From: Anaerolineae bacterium
GTDB taxonomy: Bacteria; Chloroflexota; Anaerolineae; Aggregatilineales; Aggregatilineaceae
DNA length: 10,376 nt
Assembly (NCBI GenBank): GCA_018056405.1
Contig: JAGPFT010000060.1
Coordinates: 1 to 10,376 of the forward strand
Reading direction: 5' to 3'
The position numbers were made by a program, and so were the translations under genes. Each line of letters opens with the position of its first letter. Positions within the stretch are counted from its first letter, which is position 1. The notes below the pieces were generated by a model, which was given only the letters and a program-made list of their open reading frames with translations, did not search any database and was not told the origin of the DNA. Below are positions 5,560 to 10,376 of the stretch, piece by piece.

Positions 5560-6097
5560 GGTGTTGCTCTCTCGCGTCGTGGTGGGTTGGAGATGCTAGC
5601 GCGTTAGTGTACCAGATCGCGCGGGGAATGGGTACGGCGGGGTGCCGCAGGCAGGTGAACTCCGTTGTCGAGTCGGAGAGGACTTCGACGACCAGATCGG
5701 GAGCCGGGAACTTCATCTGATCCGGGGCAAACGCGGCTGCTTTCTCCTGCGTGAAGAAGCAGATGTCCGGCTCGTAATCGTTGCGGGTGAGCGCGACCAG
5801 CAGCTTCTCGTGGCCCACGTACCCCAAAGCGTGCTTCTGGACGTGGGCGTTGAGCAGCGCGAACAGATTGCCGCTGGCGACACTGTGGCGCAGCTCGACG
5901 GGCGACTGCACGATGATCTCTCCGTTGATGAACTCGACCTTCTGCGCGCCGGACATCTCCTCGTAGAAACGCTCGCGCTTCTCCTGTTCGGCGCACAGGA
6001 TCGCCTGAAGCTGCCGGGTGAGTTGCGGCAGGCGCGGAGATCGGACAAGCTGCTGGACGATCTCCCCGGTGGTGAAGGGCGTACTTGACTCGCTCAC
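5465..6097 (-). pseudogene. 3'-truncated Uma2-family (DUF820) endonuclease-like gene
   Basis: From GTG 6097 the reading frame gives 210 residues. The first 146 or so match the Uma2 family, a PD-(D/E)xK-fold group greatly expanded in Chloroflexota and Cyanobacteria and of unclear function. Visible are KVEFINGEIIVQSPVELRH at 53-71, the EPDICFF segment at 109-115 and PAPDLVVEVLSDST at 131-144. The family normally continues with a charged Lys-containing helix and a GVxEYW strand. Here the frame turns at about 5660 into unrelated sequence (TCLRHPAVPIPRAIW...) and then runs on through the glnS start region, overlapping it by 95 bp. The C-terminal part of the fold is therefore missing and I see no remnant in other frames. 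The GTG start is chosen because further upstream the frame would be antisense to gltX. Probably a decayed gene, possibly still translated. Confidence 0.7.
5606..5634 (-). promoter_or_regulatory. Possible glnS promoter
   Basis: On the minus strand, TACACT (5611-5606) could be a -10 box, with a poor -35 candidate TACCCA (5634-5629) 17 bp upstream. The distance from -10 to ATG (46 nt) matches the spacing seen for the rodA and gltX promoters. Sequence match is weak, so this is tentative. Confidence 0.3.
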
Positions 6098-6145
6098 GTG
6101 TGCGATTCCCCATCCCTTTTCTGCTATCTTACCATCCCTTCCCCG

Positions 6146-6174
6146 TTCATGGCACGCGAGTCCTCTGCTATAAT
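6146..6174 (+). promoter_or_regulatory. Promoter of gltX
   Basis: A consensus TATAAT at 6169-6174 is preceded 17 bp upstream by a weak -35, TTCATG (6146-6151). The -10 ends 44 nt before the GTG start, closely matching the rodA arrangement. It lies in the 121-bp divergent gap between the Uma2 remnant and gltX. Confidence 0.6.
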
Positions 6175-6218
6175 CCTTCTCGCCGCATCTGTGGCAGCAG
6201 CACCGAGGAGAGACCATC

Positions 6219-7709
6219 GTGACCGAGCAGAACATTCCTGTGCGCGTGCGCTTTGCGCCTAGCCCCACCGGGCCGCTGCACATCGGCGGGGTGCGCACGG
6301 CGCTGTTCAACTGGCTGTTCGCCCGCCATCACGGCGGGGCGTTCATCTTGCGCATCGAAGACACCGACCAGAAACGCTACGATCCGGACGCGCTGCGCCT
6401 GATCACCGACGGGCTGCGCTGGCTGGGCATTGACTGGGACGAAGGGCCGGAAGTCGGCGGCGAGTATGGGCCGTACTTCCAGTCCGAGCGGACGGCACTC
6501 TATCAACACTGGGCGCACTGGCTGGTCGAGCAGGGACGCGCTTACCGCTGCTACTGCACCGAGGAGCGGCTGAGCGCGCTGCGCCAGCAGCAGCTTGCCG
6601 CCAGGCAAGACCCCGGCTACGACCGCCACTGCCGCCATCTGACGCCCGAAGAGCGCGCCCGTCTGCACGAGGAGACAGGCGGGCAGTATGTGATTCGCTT
6701 CAAGATGCCGCTGGAAGGCACGACGACCGTTCACGACCTGCTGCGCGGCGACATTACCTTCGACAACCGCCAGTTGCAGGACCTGGTGCTGCTCAAGTCC
6801 GACGGCTTCCCGACGTATCATCTGGCCAACGTGGTGGACGATCACCTGATGGCCATCAGCCACATCCTGCGCGCCGAAGAATGGATCTCCACCGCGCCGG
6901 TGCACAAGAACCTCTACGACGCCTTCGGCTGGCCGATGCCGCTCATCGCCCACCTGCCGGTGATCCTCAACCCCAGCGGCAAGGGCAAGCTCTCCAAGCG
7001 CAGCGTCGCCTTCGCCGAGGGCGGGCGCAAGGTGCCCGTGCTGCTGCACGAGTTCGTCGAGGGCGGCTATCTGCCGGAGGCGGTGGTCAACTTCCTGACC
7101 AACGTCGGCTGGAGCTTCGGCGACGACCGCGAAGTGTTCACCGTCCAGGAGACGATTGAACGCTTCGATCTGGCGCGCGTCAACCCGGCGGGCAGCGCCT
7201 TCCCCATTGAGAAACTGGATTGGCTCAACGGCGTGTACATCCGCGCGATGGACGACGACGAACTGGCGCGGCGGCTGCTGCCCGTCTTCGAAAAGGCGGG
7301 CTACGCGGCAGACCTGGAACGGGTGCGCCGCGTCGTGCCGCTGATCAAGGTGCGCATCAAGACGCTCAACGATGCGCTGGACAGGGCCGGCTTCATCTTC
7401 ACCGACTCGTTCGCCCCTCCGCCCGCCGACCAGATCATCCAGAAGGGCATGGACGCGGCGAGCACCAGGGCCGCGTTGGGGGCGGCGGCGGAAGCCCTGG
7501 TTGCGCTGCCGGACTTCAGCGCAGCGACGCAGGAAGCCGCCATGCGCGCCCTGGCCGAGCAGTTGGGTCTGAAGGCGGGGCAGCTTTTCGGCGCGCTGCG
7601 CGCCGCGACGACCGGCCAGCAGGTCTCGCCGCCGCTGTTCGAGACGATGGAAGTGCTGGGCCGCGAGGAATCGTTGAAGCGCATCCGCCAGGCGATTGAG
7701 AGCCTGTAG
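6219..7709 (+). CDS. gltX: Glutamyl-tRNA synthetase
   Basis: This enzyme attaches glutamate to tRNA-Glu for protein synthesis and tetrapyrrole precursors. The product is 496 residues (E. coli 471). VRFAPSPTGPLHIGGVRTAL at 10-29 carries the HIGH-type signature as HIGG, usual for GluRS, and KGKLSKR at 255-261 is the KMSKS equivalent. Cys111-x-Cys113 with Cys138-x-His140 reproduces the Cys/Cys/Cys/His zinc site of E. coli GluRS with the same spacing. Residues from about 330 to the end form the helical anticodon-binding cage. The start is GTG, supported by GAGGAG at 6205-6210 eight nt upstream. It appears monocistronic and divergent from the Uma2 remnant and glnS. With GlnRS present in the same locus, this GluRS may be the discriminating type, but I could not verify the anticodon-reading residue. 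Confidence 0.96.
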   Translation: MTEQNIPVRVRFAPSPTGPLHIGGVRTALFNWLFARHHGGAFILRIEDTDQKRYDPDALRLITDGLRWLGIDWDEGPEVGGEYGPYFQSERTALYQHWAHWLVEQGRAYRCYCTEERLSALRQQQLAARQDPGYDRHCRHLTPEERARLHEETGGQYVIRFKMPLEGTTTVHDLLRGDITFDNRQLQDLVLLKSDGFPTYHLANVVDDHLMAISHILRAEEWISTAPVHKNLYDAFGWPMPLIAHLPVILNPSGKGKLSKRSVAFAEGGRKVPVLLHEFVEGGYLPEAVVNFLTNVGWSFGDDREVFTVQETIERFDLARVNPAGSAFPIEKLDWLNGVYIRAMDDDELARRLLPVFEKAGYAADLERVRRVVPLIKVRIKTLNDALDRAGFIFTDSFAPPPADQIIQKGMDAASTRAALGAAAEALVALPDFSAATQEAAMRALAEQLGLKAGQLFGALRAATTGQQVSPPLFETMEVLGREESLKRIRQAIESL

Positions 7710-7805
7710 CGGTTCTCGCCCAGGGCAATCGCGCCGCCATCCGCCGCGCGTGGTGGGCTTACCTCGCCGCCCTCTCTCCGCACGCGATCCTGTTGGCGAA
7801 ATGCT

Positions 7806-7839
7806 TCCGTAGGGGCGTATTGCGATACGCCCCTACGGA
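7806..7839. repeat. Perfect 15-bp hairpin repeat after gltX
   Basis: TCCGTAGGGGCGTAT (7806-7820) and its exact complement (7825-7839) flank a TGCG loop. GTAGGGGCGTAT-type hairpins are familiar dispersed intergenic repeats in GC-rich bacteria. It lies 97 nt after the gltX stop with no T-tract. Confidence 0.65.
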
Positions 7840-7842
7840 GAT

Positions 7843-7878
7843 CAGACTTCCGAAGTTTCCAAAAACTTCGGAAGTCTG
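7843..7878. repeat. Perfect 16-bp CAGACTTCCGAAG hairpin after gltX
   Basis: CAGACTTCCGAAGTTT (7843-7858) pairs exactly with AAACTTCGGAAGTCTG (7863-7878) around a CCAA loop. It follows the previous hairpin by three bases. The same core motif occurs between glnS and hicB at 3773-3805. A role in transcription termination or mRNA stability after gltX is possible but no U-run follows. Confidence 0.65.
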
Positions 7879-7904
7879 GTGCGGCAGAAGGCCCCTCCCC
7901 CTGG

Positions 7905-7991
7905 CCCCCTCCCCGCCAGAGCCGGAGAGGGGGAAGCGCCACGTGCAGCGACCAAAGTCCCCCTCTCTAGCTCGGCTGGAGAGGGGGATTT
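7905..7991. repeat. Two C-tract/G-tract hairpins in the gltX downstream spacer
   Basis: The first is CCCCCTCCCCG (7905-7915) with CGGAGAGGGGG (7923-7933), one mismatch. The second is AAGTCCCCCTCTC (7955-7967) with GAGAGGGGGATTT (7979-7991), one G-T pair. With the two preceding hairpins they make up most of the 341-bp gene-free gap 7710-8050. The remainder (7710-7805 and 7992-8050) shows nothing I can name. The CCCTCTCC...GGAGAGGG core also forms the heart of the elements at 565 and 9195. Confidence 0.55.
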
Positions 7992-8050
7992 CGGGGGAAA
8001 GGCGCGTGCAAACAGCGCCGCTGCGCCCGCGCACGGAAGCGCCGCGAACG

Positions 8051-9154
8051 TCAGCTCAGCCCGCTGAGCATCTCGTTGAGCAGACCAGTCAGCGCCCAGT
8101 TGCCCAGCGCGGCGACCACCGCCATGAGCACGCCGCCCAGGAAGATCACCAGGCAGCCCATCCCCGTTCCGAACTCGTATACCTCGCCGACCAGTTTCGA
8201 CACGAGATAGAGAACCGCAAACGACCCGGCCAGCATGATCAGCGGGATGGTCAGCCAGAACTCGGTCGCCAAGCCGGTCAGCGCCAGGCCGACGAAGAGC
8301 AGGGCGAAGACCAGCATCACATAGGTCTGAAAGGGCACCAGCCGCCGGTACAGGTAGACGAGCGCGCCGTTGCCTCCGAACAGGTAGGCAGCCACCGCGT
8401 GAATGGCCGCTCCCTGCAAGGCGAGCGTCAGCGCCGAATAGATGCCATAGAACACGCCAAGCACGAGCAGTGCTACGGTGCTGGCACCGAAGAATGTATC
8501 CAGGTCTTCGGACGAGATACTCGACGAGGGGGCCGTGTCAATGAGTTCGCGGATGGTCTCCAGCGTGAAGACGAAGATCGCCGCCAGGCTCAGCGCCACG
8601 ACCAGCGCGTACAACAGGAAGTCAATGGCCACGTTATTCCAGGTGGCCGTCTCCGCGCCCTTGCCGTGTGCCTGGCGACGCAATGCTTGCTTGCCGCTCA
8701 CCTTTTCAACGAGCGCGCGGCGGCGATCCGGATGCGTGAGCAAGGGCATGGCGTCGGCCACGCTCATGTTGGTGAGCGTCATAACCAGGTTGGCGACGAA
8801 CGACTCCTTTTGCAGCGCCGGGTTCAGGCTGAGCGCCTTGCCCAAATGCTCTACGGCGCGGCCTTTGTCGCCTTCGAGATGGTAATTCGTGGCTGCATCC
8901 AGCAGCTTTTTGGCCAGGTCGCGGTCGCGTGCGGTGACCTCGGCTTCGCTGCCAGGCTGCTCTGGCGCGTACTGCCGCAGGTAGCGCCCCGCCTTGAGAG
9001 CCAGCTCGCGCAGGGCCGGGTCGGGGTCATTTTTGAAGGCCGCCGCCAGCGGTCTGAGCGCTGCCGGATCGCGGCTGTTGGCCAGGGCGACGATGGCCTG
9101 GCGGCGCTGTGCGGGATCGTCGCTGCTGAGCTGGTGCAGGTACGTGTCAAGCAT
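8051..9154 (-). CDS. Helical-repeat (HEAT/TPR-like) multi-pass membrane protein of unknown function
   Basis: I do not recognise a named family for the whole protein. From ATG 9154 it is 367 residues. Residues 1-60 look like one to two HEAT-type helical repeats (DDPAQRRQAIVALANSRDPAALRPLAAAF, then DPALRELALKAGRYL). Residues 78-115 resemble a TPR unit (LAKKLLDAATNYHLEGDKGRAVEHLGKALSLNP). From about 177 to the C-terminus come five or so hydrophobic segments (177-198, 222-258, 274-296, 299-321, 331-356), an arrangement similar to Yip1-like membrane domains. The first 175 residues lack a signal peptide and should be cytoplasmic. An in-frame ATG at 9193 exists, but 9154 is preferred because AAGGGGGG lies just upstream and HEAT homology starts there. 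It is probably a scaffold or adaptor at the membrane, which is inference only. Its 5' region is interrupted 40 nt upstream by the copy-2 mobile element. Confidence 0.8.
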   Translation of the reverse strand: MLDTYLHQLSSDDPAQRRQAIVALANSRDPAALRPLAAAFKNDPDPALRELALKAGRYLRQYAPEQPGSEAEVTARDRDLAKKLLDAATNYHLEGDKGRAVEHLGKALSLNPALQKESFVANLVMTLTNMSVADAMPLLTHPDRRRALVEKVSGKQALRRQAHGKGAETATWNNVAIDFLLYALVVALSLAAIFVFTLETIRELIDTAPSSSISSEDLDTFFGASTVALLVLGVFYGIYSALTLALQGAAIHAVAAYLFGGNGALVYLYRRLVPFQTYVMLVFALLFVGLALTGLATEFWLTIPLIMLAGSFAVLYLVSKLVGEVYEFGTGMGCLVIFLGGVLMAVVAALGNWALTGLLNEMLSGLS

Positions 9155-9194
9155 AGTTCCCCCCTTGCCGGAGACGCTGGCGCTCTGTTGCACA

Positions 9195-9387
9195 GGGTGC
9201 GTGCAAAACCTGTCAGGTAGGAGCGCTGCTCTGCTGCGCTCCGGTTTACCTCAGCCCCGCTCGGCGCTAACGCGCCTCGCCGCTCCCTCTCCGCCGGCGG
9301 AGAGGGGACAGGCCGAGTGCAGCGAGGCTGGGGGTGAGGTCTATGCCGTCACGTCCAGCGAATCCCTGACAATCTTTACCTGCACCC
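9195..9387 (+). mobile_element. MITE-like palindromic element, copy 2
   Basis: This 193-bp element has the same orientation and plan as 565-758. The first 23 bases are identical in both copies. The left end is GGGTGCGTGCAAA, while the right end (TTTACCTGCACCC) has decayed to 10 of 13 matches with copy 1. The flanking octamers GTTGCACA (9187-9194) and GTCGCACG (9388-9395) agree at 6 of 8 positions, consistent with an aged target duplication. The central palindrome is CCCTCTCCGCC/GGCGGAGAGGG. It lies in the 384-bp divergent gap between the membrane protein gene and the DegV gene, with no coding content. Confidence 0.75.
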
Positions 9388-9404
9388 GTCGCACGATTCT
9401 CATA

Positions 9405-9431
9405 TTATCAGCTTCTAAGATGCGGTACAAT
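9405..9431 (+). promoter_or_regulatory. Possible promoter of the DegV-family gene
   Basis: TACAAT at 9426-9431 is a good -10 box. TTATCA at 9405-9410 could be the -35, but the spacing is only 15 bp. It starts 17 nt after the end of the copy-2 element and would leave a leader of about 100 nt. The remaining sequence up to the Shine-Dalgarno at 9525 shows only an imperfect GC-rich foldback. Confidence 0.35.
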
Positions 9432-9538
9432 TCCTGGCTGGCGAATGCAGCAGAGCCGGGAAGCGGTCGGCACGCTGCCACGCTGCATCGTGCCGCTGCC
9501 TGGTGCGACGCAGTGTCACCCCCTGAAGGAGCATAGCT

Positions 9539-10376
9539 GTGGTCACTGTTGTCACCGATAGCTGCGCCTCAGTCCCGGAGCCTCTGGTGCAGGAATTGGG
9601 CATCGAAGTCGTCCATTATCATGTGCACACCGTGCAGGGCACCTACCGCGACGGCCTAGACATGCCCGCCGACGAGTTCTACGCCTGGGTGAAAACTGCC
9701 CCGGAATGGCCGACGACTGCCAATCCCAGCGCCGGCGAGTATCTGGAAGTCTATCGCCGCGCCGCCCAGGAAAGCGACGGCATTGTGGCGATCAGCATGA
9801 CAAGCGCCGGCAGCGGCGGCTACCAGTCGGCGGTGCTGGCCAAGCGCCTGCTGGCCCAGGAAATGCCCGGTCTGCCAGTCGAGGTCATTGACACCCAACA
9901 GGTCGCTATGGCGCACGGCTGGTCGGTCATCCAGGCGGCGCGCGCTGCCCTGCAGGGGCTGTCCGTGCAGGACGTGGCAGCGGTCGGGCGAAAAGTCGGT
10001 GCCGAGGCGTTTGTCGGCTTCACCAACGACACGCTTGAGTACTTGCAGCGCGGCGGGCGCATCGGCAAGGTGACCGGCATGGTCGGCAGCGTGCTCAGCA
10101 TCAAGCCGATCATTGGGATGCGCGGTGGCATGCCCTCCCCGCTGAGCGTGGCGCGCACCCGCGCCGGGGCCTACAGGCGCATTGTCTCGCTGGCGCTCAA
10201 CCACGTCGCCGAGGGCAGTACGATTCGCGCCGCGCTGATGCACGTCGCCGCCCGCGAAGAGGTCGAGAAGTTCCGCCCGCTGCTGGAGCAATCCTATTCG
10301 GTCGTTGAGTGGGTCGTGACCCAGCTTTCGCCAGCATTGGGCGTGCACAGCGGGCCAGGCACGGTCGGGATCAGCA
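9539..10376 (+). CDS. DegV-family fatty-acid-binding protein (partial, 3' end outside window)
   Basis: DegV/FakB-type proteins hold a single fatty acid. In Firmicutes, FakB presents it to the kinase FakA for phosphorylation and entry into phospholipids. The frame starts at GTG 9539, seven nt after GAAGGAG (9525-9531), with an in-frame stop just upstream. 279 residues are visible without a stop. Landmarks are TDSCASVP at 6-13, TTANPSAGEY at 59-68, SMTSAGSGGYQSA at 86-98, FTNDTLEYLQRGGRIGKVTG at 161-180, SIKPIIGMRGG at 187-197 and GVHSGPGTVGIS at 268-279. The last motif is normally very near the C-terminus, so little is missing. The SMTSAGSGGY segment departs from the usual SGLSGTY form of the lipid-carboxylate loop. 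No FakA-like kinase gene is in view; it may lie downstream. Confidence 0.93.
   Translation, partial: MVTVVTDSCASVPEPLVQELGIEVVHYHVHTVQGTYRDGLDMPADEFYAWVKTAPEWPTTANPSAGEYLEVYRRAAQESDGIVAISMTSAGSGGYQSAVLAKRLLAQEMPGLPVEVIDTQQVAMAHGWSVIQAARAALQGLSVQDVAAVGRKVGAEAFVGFTNDTLEYLQRGGRIGKVTGMVGSVLSIKPIIGMRGGMPSPLSVARTRAGAYRRIVSLALNHVAEGSTIRAALMHVAAREEVEKFRPLLEQSYSVVEWVVTQLSPALGVHSGPGTVGIS

Noticed and set aside
3736..5607. 623-codon open frame on the plus strand opposite glnS
   Set aside because: The minus-strand frame is an unmistakable GlnRS with HIGH and MSK signatures. The plus frame is its antisense shadow, rich in Val, Ala, Arg, Gln and His, as expected in GC-rich DNA.
2401..6097. A defence island made of methyltransferase, HicBA and Uma2
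   Set aside because: There is no restriction nuclease, the Uma2 gene is broken, and housekeeping glnS lies between. Proximity alone does not support a joint anti-phage system.
8000..8020. GCGCGTGCAAACAGCGCC as a third element terminus
   Set aside because: It shares only a short GCGTGCAAA core with the 13-bp end, and I see no matching right end or duplication, so chance similarity is likely in GC-rich DNA.
7793..9220. 475-codon plus-strand open frame opposite the membrane-protein gene
   Set aside because: It starts inside the hairpin repeats and then runs antisense to a frame with clear helical and transmembrane segments. Its composition (Gln, His, Arg, Asp rich) is typical of a shadow.

Overview
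This is a GC-rich bacterial chromosomal window with mostly housekeeping genes. The gene set (Min division proteins, a SEDS glycan polymerase, both GlnRS and GluRS, HicBA, a Uma2-family gene, a DegV protein, and many C-tract/G-tract foldback repeats between genes) suggests a Chloroflexota bacterium such as an Anaerolineae relative. That assignment is inference from gene content and repeat style, with no marker gene to prove it.

Layout. Bases 1-492 (+) hold the 3' end of minD and all of minE, which has an unusual acidic tail. They are closed by a good intrinsic terminator at 531-561. A 194-bp palindromic element with 13-bp perfect terminal inverted repeats and an 8-bp target duplication (557-766) sits in the terminator's T-tract. 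It lies just upstream of a strong promoter for a rodA/ftsW-type gene (851-1957, +). Bases 1958-2400 contain no gene but are packed with foldback repeats. The minus strand then carries glnS (5559-3811), hicB (3752-3537), hicA (3540-3319) and a D12-class adenine DNA methyltransferase (3261-2401), all in one direction and closely spaced. A 3'-truncated Uma2 gene (6097-5465, -) lies between glnS and the divergent gltX (6219-7709, +). After gltX, 7710-8050 holds stacked hairpins. A minus-strand gene (9154-8051) encodes a helical-repeat plus multi-pass membrane protein of unknown function. A second copy of the palindromic element (9195-9387) lies between that gene and a DegV-family lipid-binding protein (9539 to the window end, +).

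How the genes work together. MinD/MinE and the SEDS polymerase belong to division-site placement and wall growth in a rod-shaped cell. GlnRS and GluRS supply Gln-tRNA and Glu-tRNA, and their co-localisation suggests direct Gln-tRNA charging. HicBA is a small toxin-antitoxin pair lodged between glnS and the methyltransferase gene, which has no restriction partner in view.

The observation most worth following is the pair of MITE-like elements at 565-758 and 9195-9387: same size, same orientation, recognisable target duplications, a central palindrome kept by compensating changes, and a position just upstream of promoters. I see no clear new multi-gene system in this window.
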